Positions 18,058 to 28,072 of a stretch of DNA of 64,000 nt are shown here, in pieces. The notes beneath the pieces are model-generated. The model ran no database searches, was not told the DNA's origin, and worked only from the letters and a program-made list of their open reading frames with translations. Positions within the stretch are counted from its first letter, which is position 1; each line of letters starts with the position of its first letter. The translations under genes and the position numbers were made by a program. The stretch is from Vibrio alfacsensis (lineage in GTDB: Bacteria > Pseudomonadota > Gammaproteobacteria > Enterobacterales > Vibrionaceae): NCBI RefSeq assembly GCF_003544875.1, contig NZ_CP032093.1, forward strand, positions 2,480,001-2,544,000. The letters are read 5' to 3'.

Positions 18058-19379
18058 GCTTGAGAGACCTCGCTGAGTGTGCGTCCAAGTTTCTCCACCA
18101 GCTCTTCAATATGGTGATTCTCAATAATAAATGGCGGCGCAAGCAAAATATGATGCCCATTAATGCCATCAATAGTCCCTGCCATTGGATAACACATGAG
18201 CCCATTGGCCATGGCTTGTTGCTTTACGTGTTTTGCCGCATTGCTTGAGACCGCGAGAGGCGTTTTACTTTGTTTATCGGCCACCAGTTCAATGCCTAAG
18301 AATAAGCCTTTGCCCCGAATGTCCCCCACATAAGGGCAATCCGCCAAACAAGCCTCTAGCGATTGACGAAGTATCGCACCTTGATGGTTCACCGCTGCCA
18401 ATAGGTTTTGATCATCAATCGCCTCAAGCGTGGCAACAGCGGCGGCACTGGCAACAGGGTGAGCCATAAAAGTATGTCCATGTTGGAAAAAACCACTGCC
18501 CATTGCTATGGTTTGATAAACCTTGTCATTCGCAACGACCGCACCGATTGGCTGATAACCAGCGCCTAACCCTTTCGCCATACAAACCAGATCAGGCTCC
18601 GCTTCTTCTTGCTCAAAAGCAAAAAACGTCCCACTTCGCCCAACGCCACACATGACTTCATCCATAATGAGTAACACATCATAGCGATCGCATATTTCTC
18701 GGATCCGCTTAAAGTAACCTTGCGTGGCAGGAACCGCCCCTGCCGTTGCTCCAACAATGGGTTCAGCGACAAAAGCCATGACATTCTCTGCGCCCAATTC
18801 CATGATTTTGCTTTCCAGTTCATTCGCGGCACGCAAAGAATATTCCTCTTCTGATTCATTTTGATGTTGATGGCGATAAGCATAACAAGGGGGGATATGA
18901 TGGCTGGAGGACAAAATGGGTTTAAACGGTTCGCGCCGCCATTCATTTCCGCCAACGGCTAGCGCCCCTAACGTGTTGCCGTGATAGCTTTGTTGGCGAG
19001 CAATAAAATACCGTTTCTGCGGTTGCGACCTCTCAACAAAATATTGCCGCGCCATTTTTAACGCGGATTCCACCGCTTCAGATCCGCCACTGACCAAGTA
19101 AACGTGGTTAAACTGTGACGACATTCTTTGGCAAATCAACTCCGCGAGGCGTTCACTATTTTGGTTGGTGAAAAAGCCCGTATGGACAAACGGCACTCTT
19201 TCTATTTGCGCCAACATGGCTTGTTTGACTGCTTGATGACTATGGCCCAAGTTGGACACGGCAGCCCCGCCGCAGGCATCTAAGTACGCTTTACCTTGAT
19301 GATCAAATAAGTAGACCCCCTCTCCCCGTTCAATTGTGGGTAACTTAGCGTGACAGTGACGGTGGAACATATAGGACAT
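18051..19379 (-). CDS. Class III PLP-dependent aminotransferase
   Basis: The protein is 442 aa, full length for fold-type I class III aminotransferases. It has GGAAVSNLGHSH, the cofactor-phosphate segment SGGSEAVESALKMARQ, LLIMDEVMCGVGRSG with the PLP-interacting Asp, and the Schiff-base Lys in CMAKGLGAGYQPIGA. These enzymes move the amino group of an omega-amino acid, polyamine or beta-amino acid to a keto acid. It lies directly upstream of, and overlaps, the BKACE gene, so the likely pathway is transamination to a beta-keto acid followed by its cleavage. The amine substrate is unknown. No dedicated regulator is adjacent. Confidence 0.85.
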   Translation of the reverse strand: MSYMFHRHCHAKLPTIERGEGVYLFDHQGKAYLDACGGAAVSNLGHSHQAVKQAMLAQIERVPFVHTGFFTNQNSERLAELICQRMSSQFNHVYLVSGGSEAVESALKMARQYFVERSQPQKRYFIARQQSYHGNTLGALAVGGNEWRREPFKPILSSSHHIPPCYAYRHQHQNESEEEYSLRAANELESKIMELGAENVMAFVAEPIVGATAGAVPATQGYFKRIREICDRYDVLLIMDEVMCGVGRSGTFFAFEQEEAEPDLVCMAKGLGAGYQPIGAVVANDKVYQTIAMGSGFFQHGHTFMAHPVASAAAVATLEAIDDQNLLAAVNHQGAILRQSLEACLADCPYVGDIRGKGLFLGIELVADKQSKTPLAVSSNAAKHVKQQAMANGLMCYPMAGTIDGINGHHILLAPPFIIENHHIEELVEKLGRTLSEVSQAW

Positions 19380-19524
19380 GTGAGCGCCTCCAATGCGGTT
19401 GTTTTGTAAGCATAGTCAGGATGAGGTGCTTTTGGGAATATCGCAAAATGAAATATTGAAAAGCATTTAGATCATGGCAACCCAAAACTATAAAAGGTTA
19501 ACAATCAATACTTTAATAAAAATA

Positions 19525-19550
19525 AGGCCAGCTTTCATTAAGGCTGGCCT
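19525..19550 (-). terminator. Terminator after metY-like gene
   Basis: The stem AGGCCAGC / GCTGGCCT has a 10-base loop. On the reverse strand it is followed by TTATTTTTATT, downstream of the sulfhydrylase gene. Confidence 0.75.
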
Positions 19551-19605
19551 ATGGGTGACTAAAAGCTTTATGAATTGACCATCTAGCCAATATAAGTACC
19601 GACAA

Positions 19606-20874
19606 TTACGCTTGTAGCGCTTGCTCCAGATCAGCCAGAATATCTTCAATGTGCTCAATACCAACAGACAAACGGATCATCTCAGGTGCAACACCCGCTT
19701 GTTTTTGCTCTGCCTCACTAAGCTGACGGTGAGTGGTGGATGCAGGGTGACACGCAAGCGATTTGGCATCGCCAATATTGACCAAACGTTTGAAAATTTT
19801 CAGTGCATCATAGAAACGAACCCCCGCCTCATACCCCCCTTTTAGGCCAAATGATAAGATGGCTGATGGGTTGCCCTGCATGTATTTTTCTGCCAAAGGA
19901 TAATGTGGTGAGCTTGGTAAACCAGCATAACTCACCCAACTCACCTGCTCATGCTGACTTAGGTATTCAGCCACTTTAAGCGCATTCTCTGTATGACGCT
20001 CCATACGCAGTGATAAGGTTTCTAGCCCCTGTAGGAGCATAAAGGCATTCATCGGTGACAATGCCGCACCGGTATTTCTTAACGGAACGGTTCGAGCGCG
20101 TCCAATAAAGGCAGCTTCACCAAATGCTTCGGTATAAACCACGCCATGATAAGACGGTTCTGGTTGATTAAAGACAGGAAAACGCGCTTTATGCTCTGCC
20201 CATGGAAACTTACCTGAATCAATGATAATGCCGCCCAATGTTGTGCCATGCCCACCAACGTATTTCGTTAAGGAGTGAACCACGATGTCTGCACCAAATT
20301 CGATGGGTTTACACAATACCGGAGTGGCGACGGTATTATCGACAATGACAGGTACGCCTTTTTCATGCGCGAGTTCTGCAACACGTTCTAAATCGATGAT
20401 GTTGCCTGCTGGATTACCAATACTTTCACAGTAAACGGCTTTGGTGTTGTCATCGATAAGCTCAGCCAAACTTTCTGGCTTGTCATCTTTTGCAAAACGC
20501 ACTTCTATGCCTTGATTCGGCAACATATGGGCAAACAAGGTATAAGTTCCCCCATATAACTGCGGGGTCGAGACAATATTATCGCCCGCTTGAGCAAGGG
20601 TTAAGATGGCATAGTTAATCGCAGCACTGCCAGCGCTAACCACCAATCCAGCAATCCCGCCCTCTAAAGCGGCCATGCGCTTTTCCAGTACATCATTGGT
20701 TGGGTTCATGATGCGGGTGTAAATATTGCCCGGTACTTCAAGGTTGAATAAATCGGCCCCATGCTGAGCGTTGTCAAACTCATAAGCCACGGTTTGATAA
20801 ATAGGCGTCGCAACAGATTTTGTCGTGGGGTCGGTTTCGTATCCAAAATGGATCGAGAGTGTTTCGTCTTTCAT
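19606..20874 (-). CDS. metY: O-acetylhomoserine sulfhydrylase (aminocarboxypropyltransferase)
   Basis: The protein is 422 aa from ATG 20874, preceded by AGGAAG; a 12-codon extension upstream is not supported. It is a Cys/Met-metabolism PLP enzyme: SIHFGYETDPTTKSVATPIYQT at the front, YTRIMNPTNDVLEKRMAALEGG, and the PLP-binding Lys in VVHSLTKYVGGHGT. The long insert and PLRNTGAALSP are typical of the O-acetylhomoserine sulfhydrylase branch rather than MetB or MetC. The reaction joins O-acetylhomoserine with sulfide (or methanethiol) to give homocysteine (or methionine) in the cytoplasm. No MetJ box is visible in its own upstream region, unlike the nearby metT. Confidence 0.88.
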   Translation of the reverse strand: MKDETLSIHFGYETDPTTKSVATPIYQTVAYEFDNAQHGADLFNLEVPGNIYTRIMNPTNDVLEKRMAALEGGIAGLVVSAGSAAINYAILTLAQAGDNIVSTPQLYGGTYTLFAHMLPNQGIEVRFAKDDKPESLAELIDDNTKAVYCESIGNPAGNIIDLERVAELAHEKGVPVIVDNTVATPVLCKPIEFGADIVVHSLTKYVGGHGTTLGGIIIDSGKFPWAEHKARFPVFNQPEPSYHGVVYTEAFGEAAFIGRARTVPLRNTGAALSPMNAFMLLQGLETLSLRMERHTENALKVAEYLSQHEQVSWVSYAGLPSSPHYPLAEKYMQGNPSAILSFGLKGGYEAGVRFYDALKIFKRLVNIGDAKSLACHPASTTHRQLSEAEQKQAGVAPEMIRLSVGIEHIEDILADLEQALQA

Positions 20875-20981
20875 GTATCTTCCTTGAATATTTATGTGAA
20901 TGGCGATCACTCAATATACTGCCTATTTTTTCAGCAAAGATACTTGCTAACCGTCACAATCTTGTTTCTAGCGGTTTAGCC

Positions 20982-21878
20982 TTAAGCTGCGATTTGTCGT
21001 TTCAACCAACGCCGAAACTTGTTGGTTGGCACACTTTTCGTATTGGTGATCAAATAGTATCCCGCATTCGCCGCAATAGGCTCAAAGGGCGACACTAGAC
21101 GACCCGATTTTAGCTCATCCGCCACCAGCGCCATTCGTGCCATGGCGATACCAACCCCGGCTTCTGCCGCAGAGATAGCCATGTCAGTACGATTAAAGAA
21201 GTGCCCCACATCCGTTTTGAACGCTAAGCCCATACTTGATGCCCAAAATAACCATTCATGATCACGTGCAGCGCTCTCCCATGGCATTGCATCATGCAAT
21301 AATGTTGCCTTGCCCCATTCATATTCAGAGGCTTTCAAGGCTTTTAGCCACCCATGATCTTCTAGGTACTTTGGGCTCATGACCGGCAAAAGTTGTTCCT
21401 CAAGAATGAGTTCTGCACTCGCATCTCGATAAGGGTGAAGCCCATAATCAATCGCAACATCATAGTCTCTGAGTTCACTATTAACGATCGCCCCCTCAGC
21501 GTAGATTTGAACTTGCAAGTCAGGGTTTTCAATATGAAAACTTTCTAATCGAGGAACCAACCACTTAAATGCAAAAGATGGCGTTAACTTAAGGCGAATT
21601 TCGTTACTCGGTTTTTCTGTTTGCAGATCATCAAGCGTTTTACTGAGCTCTGAAAAATGAAAGGAAGTTGACTTCAATAGTTGATGCCCAGTAACCGTGA
21701 GTGTAATCCCGCGCGAGTGGCGTTCAAACAAAGTAAAACCGAGCTGTTGTTCTAATTGAATAATTTGCTGGCTGATCGCCCCGGTCGTCAGATGCAGAGC
21801 CTTTGCGGCTCGAGTAAAACTCGGAAACTCCGCCACTTGAGTAAACAACCATAATCCACTAACGATGCTACTTTTCAT
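20982..21878 (-). CDS. LysR-family transcriptional regulator (GcvA-like)
   Basis: The protein is 298 aa from ATG 21878 (MKSSIVSGLWLF). The reading frame is open further upstream, but that would overlap the regulatory region of the divergent gene. The winged helix-turn-helix is clear (FTRAAKALHLTTGAISQQIIQLEQQLG, about residues 20-46), followed by a periplasmic-binding-like effector domain. It is transcribed away from the D-amino-acid dehydrogenase gene with about 105 bp between the starts, the usual LysR arrangement, so control of dadA and perhaps the alanine symporter is inferred. The effector is unknown; an amino acid is likely. Confidence 0.85.
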   Translation of the reverse strand: MKSSIVSGLWLFTQVAEFPSFTRAAKALHLTTGAISQQIIQLEQQLGFTLFERHSRGITLTVTGHQLLKSTSFHFSELSKTLDDLQTEKPSNEIRLKLTPSFAFKWLVPRLESFHIENPDLQVQIYAEGAIVNSELRDYDVAIDYGLHPYRDASAELILEEQLLPVMSPKYLEDHGWLKALKASEYEWGKATLLHDAMPWESAARDHEWLFWASSMGLAFKTDVGHFFNRTDMAISAAEAGVGIAMARMALVADELKSGRLVSPFEPIAANAGYYLITNTKSVPTNKFRRWLKRQIAA

Positions 21879-21984
21879 CCTTGAGCCTATAGTTTTTCTA
21901 AACGCTGAATGTAATTTATATCGATTGTTAACAAAAGGTAAAGAAGACAAACTGCGCAACATCGTAAATGTGTGGGACGCATCA

Positions 21985-23241
21985 ATGGACGTTATCGTAA
22001 TAGGCAGCGGTGTTATTGGTTTAACCTCAGCTTGGTATTTGTCACAAATTGGCTATCAGGTTACGGTGATTGACCGCCAGCCAAGCAGCGCGATGGAAAC
22101 CAGCTTTGCCAACGCTGGACAAATATCTTACGGTTACTCTTCCCCTTGGGCCGCACCAGGCATCCCTAGTAAAGCCATAAAATGGTTAACCGAAGAACAC
22201 GCCCCACTCAAAATCCAACCCTCACTCAATCCAGATCTGATTCGTTGGGCCACGCAAATGCTCGCTAATTGTACGCTGCCTCGGTATCAGAAAAACAAAG
22301 CACGTATGCTGTCGATCGCGAATCATAGCCGAGCTTGTTTAGAGCAACTGAGGAATGAACACGCGATCAATTATCAAGGGCGACAATTGGGCACGCTGCA
22401 AGTGTTTCGTACTCAGCAACAACTCGATGCAATCGAAAAAGATCTCAAATTACTTGAACAGAGCGGTACTCGATTTCAGTTGATGGGCGTAAAAGAGTGC
22501 ATTGAGCAAGAGCCTGGACTGGCGTTAGTACAAGAAAAACTGGTCGGTGGCTTACACCTACCAGACGACGAAACTGGGGATTGTTTTCAGTTCTGTCAAC
22601 AGTTAACAGAGCTTGCGAAAGCCCAAGGTGTCAGGTTTGAGTTCAACACCGAAGTAAGTAATTGGATCACTGTAGGCAAAAAGATCATAGGTGTCCAAAC
22701 CGATCGCGGGCTATTTAAAGCAGACCAGTTTGTACTTGCTTCTGGCAGTTATTCAACCGCACTACTTAAGTCACTTAAAATCCACATCCCAGTCTATCCT
22801 GTCAAAGGGTATTCACTGACGGTTCCGATTGAATGTGAGCAATTTGCCCCACGTTCAACAGTGATGGATGAAACCTATAAAGTCGCCATGACTCGCTTTG
22901 ATGACCGAATCCGTGTTGCTGGAACGGCAGAACTGGCTGGCTTTGACTCGTCCCTACCACAAAAGCGTAAAAACACCATCGAGATGGTCATCCGTGATCT
23001 TTTCCCTAAAAGTGGTGACTTTAACCAAGCGGAGTTTTGGACAGGCTTTCGGCCAATGACACCCGATGGAACCCCGATTATTGGAGCAACCCCATATGAG
23101 AATCTGTTTACAAATACGGGCCATGGCACCTTAGGTTGGACCATGGCATGCGGCTCAGCACACATTCTGGCCACAATCATGCAAGGCTTGGAATGCAGTA
23201 TAAGCGATGAATCAGAGTTAAACCTAAATCGTTACGCCTGA
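21985..23241 (+). CDS. dadA: D-amino-acid dehydrogenase (DadA-like FAD enzyme)
   Basis: The protein is 418 aa from ATG 21985. The N-terminus is a dinucleotide-binding Rossmann motif (MDVIVIGSGVIGLTSAWYLS) followed by FAD contacts (TSFANAGQISYGYSSPWAAPG), a DadA signature. The C-terminus has FWTGFRPMTPDGTPIIG and NTGHGTLGWTMA, typical of glycine/D-amino-acid oxidases of the DAO family. It oxidises D-amino acids, chiefly D-alanine, to keto acids and ammonia, passing electrons to the membrane quinone pool. With the adjacent sodium:alanine symporter and divergent LysR regulator it forms an alanine-catabolism module. Other deaminating FAD dehydrogenases of this family remain possible. Confidence 0.85.
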   Translation: MDVIVIGSGVIGLTSAWYLSQIGYQVTVIDRQPSSAMETSFANAGQISYGYSSPWAAPGIPSKAIKWLTEEHAPLKIQPSLNPDLIRWATQMLANCTLPRYQKNKARMLSIANHSRACLEQLRNEHAINYQGRQLGTLQVFRTQQQLDAIEKDLKLLEQSGTRFQLMGVKECIEQEPGLALVQEKLVGGLHLPDDETGDCFQFCQQLTELAKAQGVRFEFNTEVSNWITVGKKIIGVQTDRGLFKADQFVLASGSYSTALLKSLKIHIPVYPVKGYSLTVPIECEQFAPRSTVMDETYKVAMTRFDDRIRVAGTAELAGFDSSLPQKRKNTIEMVIRDLFPKSGDFNQAEFWTGFRPMTPDGTPIIGATPYENLFTNTGHGTLGWTMACGSAHILATIMQGLECSISDESELNLNRYA

Positions 23242-23642
23242 CGATTGGCATTTCGTTTACCTTTACCTTTACGAGTCAACCTCTGCTCACCAGCGCTGCC
23301 AATATCAATACCAATATCAGCCCCAGAGCAACAGCGCAACAGCGCAACAGCGCAACAGATAGCTTATTAATCCATCTAGCTTATATCAAACCGAAGATAA
23401 CACTAAAAAATTGCATTGATATTCAGCATTACAAAACACTGCATATTCAATCAATTTAATGCCATTTAAAGCAATGTTCATCCACCCAACAAAACAACCA
23501 TCTATTATTAACAATTTTAACCATTTCGTGTCCACCATCACGTTACAAACGAGCAACAGAGAAAAGATTAACAATTGCATTACAAAAGGGTAATGTGTTG
23601 TACGAAAAACAACCACAACCATAACAAACAGGGAAAATACTC
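23242..23642. other. Intergenic region upstream of the alanine symporter
   Basis: It contains a short 8-bp tandem repeat and AT-rich sequence. I looked for a glycine riboswitch, which precedes some symporters of this family in Vibrio, and did not see its conserved elements. No terminator was obvious. Confidence 0.5.
23331..23358 (+). repeat. 8-bp tandem repeat ACAGCGCA x 3.5
   Basis: There are three exact units plus ACAG in direct succession. It lies in the intergenic region between dadA and the symporter gene. Such units can vary in number by slippage; no effect can be inferred. Confidence 0.85.
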
Positions 23643-25190
23643 ATGCAGTCATTAGTTGATTTTCTGAATGGAATTATCTGGAGTCCGGTACTTATTTATT
23701 TGTGCCTAGGTGCGGGTTTGTTCTATTCCATCATGACGCGCTTTGTGCAGATTAGACACTTCTTTGAAATGTGGCGCTTGCTACTCTCTGGAAAAAGTTC
23801 TGCCAAAGGGATTTCGTCTTTTCAAGCACTTGCTGTTTCGTTATCTGGCCGTGTTGGTACAGGTAATATTGCAGGTGTCGCCGCGGCTATCGGTTTTGGT
23901 GGTCCTGGTGCGGTCTTCTGGATGTGGGTGGTTGCTTTCTTTGGTGCCGCGACTGCATACGCAGAATCAACGCTAGCACAGATTTATAAGGAAGAAGACG
24001 AGGGTGAATTCCGCGGCGGTCCTGCTTACTATATAGAGAAAGCAATGGGCCAAAAGTGGTACGCATGGATCTTCGCTATTGCCACCATTTTTGCTTGTGG
24101 TGTTCTACTTCCTGGCGTTCAATCAAACAGCATTGGTAATGCCGTAGAGGCGGCATTTGGCTCTGGTGACATGATTGAAACCGCTATCGGTACTTTCAGT
24201 TTCGCTAAAATTCTCACCGGTACGGTTGTCTGTGTCATTCTTGCTTTCATCATTTTTGGTGGCGTAAAACGTATTGCTAACTTTACGCAGATTGTGGTGC
24301 CTTTCATGGCGCTTGCTTACATCATCTCTGCGTTCGTTATTATCTTACTTAATATCAGTGAAGTACCACGAATCTTTGCCATGATCTTAGGGGATGCCTT
24401 TACGCCAATGGCAGGTATCGGTGCTGCGATTGGTTGGGGTGTAAAACGTGGCGTTTACTCTAATGAAGCAGGTCAAGGTACAGGGCCTCATGCGGCAGCC
24501 GCGGCAAGTGTCGATCACCCGGCTCAACAAGGTCTGGTTCAATCGTTCTCAATCTATATTGATACTTTGCTCGTGTGTTCAGCGACGGCATTTATGATTC
24601 TTATTACCGGTGCCTACAACGTACATGATGCTGTAGAGGGCGCATTCTTAGTGCAGAACCTCCCTGCAGGCATCGGTGCAAACGGCCCAGTATTCACTCA
24701 AATGGCGATTGAAAGTGCCCTACCTGGGGTTGGTAAACCATTCATTGCGGTTGCGCTGTTCTTCTTCGCGTTCACCACGATTCTGGCGTACTACTACATC
24801 GCAGAAACGAACATCGCGTACATCCGTCGCACTTTCAAAGTCAACGGCTTAATGTTTATTCTTAAAGTCGTTCTGATTACGGCGGTATTCTACGGCACAG
24901 TGAAAACGGCAAACCTTGCGTGGGCAATGGGTGATGTGGGTGTTGGCTTAATGGCTTGGTTAAACATTGTCGGCATTTTGATCATCTTCTTCATGTCGAA
25001 ACCAGCATTAAAAGCACTGGCTGATTACGAAGATCAGCAAAAGCGAGGCGTAACAGAATACACGTTCAACCCAGTTGCACTTGGTATTAAAGGTGCGCAT
25101 TACTGGGAAGAAAAATACAAGCGTAAAACGGGTAAAGTCCCAACGGCAGACAGTGATTCAACAGAAACGGTTGAACAGCCCTCTACCTAA
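23643..25190 (+). CDS. Sodium:alanine symporter (AGCS family)
   Basis: The protein is 515 aa with about eleven membrane segments. Family motifs are present: SGRVGTGNIAGVAAAIGFGGPGAVFWMW near the N-terminus and GVKRGVYSNEAGQGTGPHAAAAA in the middle, both typical of the alanine or glycine:cation symporters (AlsT/DagA). It imports alanine or glycine with Na+ across the inner membrane, which fits Vibrio reliance on sodium gradients. It lies downstream of dadA on the same strand, about 400 bp apart, so co-regulation rather than a tight operon is likely. The exact substrate is not proven by sequence. Confidence 0.88.
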   Translation: MQSLVDFLNGIIWSPVLIYLCLGAGLFYSIMTRFVQIRHFFEMWRLLLSGKSSAKGISSFQALAVSLSGRVGTGNIAGVAAAIGFGGPGAVFWMWVVAFFGAATAYAESTLAQIYKEEDEGEFRGGPAYYIEKAMGQKWYAWIFAIATIFACGVLLPGVQSNSIGNAVEAAFGSGDMIETAIGTFSFAKILTGTVVCVILAFIIFGGVKRIANFTQIVVPFMALAYIISAFVIILLNISEVPRIFAMILGDAFTPMAGIGAAIGWGVKRGVYSNEAGQGTGPHAAAAASVDHPAQQGLVQSFSIYIDTLLVCSATAFMILITGAYNVHDAVEGAFLVQNLPAGIGANGPVFTQMAIESALPGVGKPFIAVALFFFAFTTILAYYYIAETNIAYIRRTFKVNGLMFILKVVLITAVFYGTVKTANLAWAMGDVGVGLMAWLNIVGILIIFFMSKPALKALADYEDQQKRGVTEYTFNPVALGIKGAHYWEEKYKRKTGKVPTADSDSTETVEQPST

Positions 25191-25270
25191 CGTTTGATTT
25201 AGCCCCCTCCCCTTACGGGTTGGCAGGTCTATAAGAAAAAGCAGTGACCCAAATAACGGGTATTAAAAAA

Positions 25271-25293
25271 AGGGTTAGCCATTGGCTAACCCT
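25271..25293. terminator. Bidirectional terminator between the symporter gene and satP
   Basis: A perfect 10-bp stem AGGGTTAGCC / GGCTAACCCT with loop ATT has A-run and T-run flanks. It lies between the convergent genes. Confidence 0.88.
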
Positions 25294-25320
25294 TTCTTTT
25301 TTCGTTTAATCAATGGGTGA

Positions 25321-25914
25321 TTAAGCGGCGATTTCTTGTGTAGCGACTTGAGGCTTTTGCTTTTCGCCGATTGGAAGAATCGTACGACCGTACTCGTTAT
25401 TTAGTACTTGAGCCATTGCAAAGTAAATTGCACTTGCGCCACAGAAGATACCTTCAAAACCAGCAATCGTACCGATCAGTTCGCTACCAGTGAAATCACG
25501 CGCTGCTAGTAGGAAGAACAAGATAGTCAGAGAGCCAAATACCACTTGCTTCGCTACTGGGTAGCATAGGGAACCAATGAACATGAAACCTGTGAAAATA
25601 CCCCATAGTAGCAAGTACCAACCCATGAAGCTTGCTGGGCTTGCTGGTAGACCCATGTAAGGCATAACGATTAGACCAACTAGTGTTAGCCAAAACAGAC
25701 CGTAAGAAGTAAATGCCGTTGTACCGAAAGTATCACCACGCTTGAAGCACATCATGCCAACAAGAACTTGGCTAAGACCACCGTAGAAGATACCCATCGC
25801 TAGGATCATAGAGTCAATTGGGAAAAATCCTGCATTGTGAATATTAAGCAGAATCGTGGTCATACCGAAACCCATTAGACCTAAAGGTGCTGGGTTAGCC
25901 AGTTTAGTCGACAT
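25321..25914 (-). CDS. satP: Acetate/succinate transporter SatP family (GPR1/FUN34/YaaH)
   Basis: The protein is 197 aa with six membrane segments. It begins with the family signature [14 protein letters not shown], and further conserved features ([19 protein letters not shown]) follow. SatP proteins are inner-membrane channels or carriers for acetate and succinate. It stands alone as a transcript, with a long upstream region that may hold catabolite-responsive sites. With the glyoxylate genes far to the right it would support growth on acetate. Confidence 0.88.
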   Translation of the reverse strand: MSTKLANPAPLGLMGFGMTTILLNIHNAGFFPIDSMILAMGIFYGGLSQVLVGMMCFKRGDTFGTTAFTSYGLFWLTLVGLIVMPYMGLPASPASFMGWYLLLWGIFTGFMFIGSLCYPVAKQVVFGSLTILFFLLAARDFTGSELIGTIAGFEGIFCGASAIYFAMAQVLNNEYGRTILPIGEKQKPQVATQEIAA

Positions 25915-26376
25915 GTAAGCGTACCTATTTCAAAAATGTTGATAAAAATTGCGCGCGAATTTTAATTGACGACCAAACAAAAGAGAAAAGACGTTATTGG
26001 AAACTTAGATTACGCAAATAGGCAATTAAGTGAATAAAAAGACCCACCTAAAAAGAAATTCTTTATGGTTTTAGACCAAATTTTAGCCAGCCACATCCCG
26101 AATGTTCCAATCAATGGCACATTATGCCAACCTCCACTTTTCGACTTATTGTGCCGAATTATTGTGAAAATTGCTGAAAGCAAGACATGAATAGCAGTTA
26201 ACTCGTGGGACTAACGACGACACTTATCACGCGGCGTTCATACACCTTAATCAGCGAATGTGCCCAAATAATGAGAACCTAAGCAATGGGCGCCCAGTCA
26301 TGAGCGCCCAAGCCATGAATACTCAGCTCAAATAATGATTGAACTTGGCATGAGCAACACGCATCTGATACAAAAA
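25915..26376. other. Long intergenic region between satP and guaA
   Basis: No gene or RNA was recognised. Near 26270-26350 several short similar pieces (GCGCCCA, CCATGA, CATGAGC) recur without a clear unit. The satP promoter must lie in the left part. Confidence 0.5.
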
Positions 26377-26396
26377 AACCAGCCCGAAGGCTGGTT
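26377..26396 (-). terminator. Terminator after guaA
   Basis: The stem AACCAGCC / GGCTGGTT has a CGAA tetraloop and is followed on the reverse strand by TTTTTTTG. Confidence 0.88.
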
Positions 26397-26422
26397 CATG
26401 ATTTCAGTTATCTAGTAAGGAA

Positions 26423-27975
26423 TTATTCCCACTCGATAGTCGCTGGTGGCTTACCAGAGATATCGTAAACCACGCGAGAAATGCCATCTACTTCGTTGAT
26501 GATACGGTTAGAAACCTTACCTAGGAAGTCGTATGGTAGATGTGCCCAATGCGCAGTCATAAAGTCGATGGTTTCTACCGCACGTAGTGATACAACCCAA
26601 TCGTACTTACGACCATCACCCATAACGCCTACTGAACGTACAGGTAGGAATACCGTGAACGCTTGCGATACTTTATTGTATAGGTCTGCTGCATGCAGCT
26701 CTTCAATGAAGATAGCGTCAGCACGGCGTAGCAAGTCACAGTACTCTTTCTTGATTTCACCAAGAACACGAACACCTAGACCAGGACCTGGGAATGGGTG
26801 GCGGTAAAGCATGTTGTATGGAAGACCAAGCTCTAGGCCGATCTTACGAACTTCATCTTTAAATAGCTCACGTAGTGGCTCAACAAGGCCCATTGCCATT
26901 TCTTCAGGTAAGCCGCCCACGTTGTGGTGTGATTTGATCACGTGTGCTTTACCCGTTTTAGACGCCGCAGATTCAATTACGTCTGGGTAGATCGTACCTT
27001 GAGCTAGCCATTTCGCATTTTTCAGCTTCTTAGACTCTTCATCGAATACGTCTACGAATACGTGACCGATAGTCTTACGCTTCTCTTCTGGATCAGACTT
27101 ACCTTCAAGTGCTTTTAGGAAGCGCTCTTCAGCTTCAACTTTAATGATGTTTAGGCCGAACTTATCGCCAAACATATCCATGACTTGCTGACCTTCGTTT
27201 AGACGAAGCAGACCGTTATCAACAAACACACATGTTAGCTTGTCGCCAATTGCACGGTGAACCAGCATTGCAACAACAGATGAATCAACACCACCTGATA
27301 GACCTAGGATAACTTCATCGTCACCTACTTGCTCTTTAATACGAGCAACCGCGTCTTCAATGATAGATTCAGAAGTCCAAAGACGCTCACAGCCACACAC
27401 GCCAAGAACAAAGTTCTCTAGCATTTGTAGGCCACCTTTTGTGTGCGTTACTTCTGGGTGGAACTGAACGCCGTAGTATTTCTTCTCTTCGTTCGCCATT
27501 GCAGCGTAAGGACAAGTCTCTGTCTCGCCTACTTTTACGAAGTCAGCAGGAATTTCCACTACTTTGTCGCCATGGCTCATCCACACGTCTTGAGTCAGCT
27601 CAAGATCTTTAAATAGTGCAGATTCACCAGAAACTTTCACTTGTGCGTAGCCGAATTCACGTTCAGTAGAACCCGCTACTCGGCCACCTAGTTGCTCTGC
27701 CATCGTCTGCATGCCGTAACATACACCCAAAACTGGCACACCTGAATCGAATACATATTGCGGTGCGCGCGGAGAGTTTTCTTCTGTTACGCTTTCTGGA
27801 CCACCGGATAGGATGATGCCGTCTGGGTTGAACTCACGAATGTCCGATTCTTCAACGTCCCAGCTCCATAGCTCACAGTAAACACCGATTTCACGTACAC
27901 GGCGTGCTACTAGTTGAGTGTACTGAGAACCGAAGTCCAAGATCAGAATACGTTGGTCATGAATGTTTTAGTCAT
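26423..27975 (-). CDS. guaA: GMP synthase (glutamine-hydrolysing), frameshift at codon 4
   Basis: It converts XMP to GMP using glutamine and ATP, the last step of guanine nucleotide synthesis. The amidotransferase half has [15 protein letters not shown] (nucleophile Cys) and QFHPEVTHT. The synthase half has the PP-loop GLSGGVDSS and the C-terminal dimerisation region up to PPATIEWE. The natural start at 27975 reads ATG-ACT-AAA-ACA-TTC and meets a stop soon after. One extra A in the A4 run (plus-strand T4, 27966-27969) gives [19 protein letters not shown], the standard GuaA N-terminus, in frame with the rest. As read, only a shortened protein from about 27940 is possible. Because guaA is needed for guanine synthesis, a sequencing error is more likely than a true mutation. 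It is co-directional with guaB. Confidence 0.93.
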
Positions 27976-28031
27976 TTTGGCAGTCTTATCGTAAACCCCG
28001 AAAAAATTCGAAGTTATAGGTTATTAAAACG

Positions 28032-28051
28032 GAGGCGAGTTTACCCGCCTC
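28032..28051 (-). terminator. Hairpin between guaB and guaA
   Basis: The stem GAGGCG / CGCCTC is followed on the reverse strand by GTTTTAATA. It is a weak terminator or attenuator within the guaB-guaA transcript. Confidence 0.6.
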
Positions 28052-28072
28052 TTATTAATGCTTCAAGGAAAA

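Noticed and set aside
23386..23622. 78-aa reverse hydrophobic frame upstream of the alanine symporter
   Set aside because: It overlaps the expected promoter region, is AT-driven and has no conserved motif.
23242..23642. Glycine riboswitch upstream of the symporter
   Set aside because: Related Vibrio symporters can have one, but the conserved core elements were not found here.
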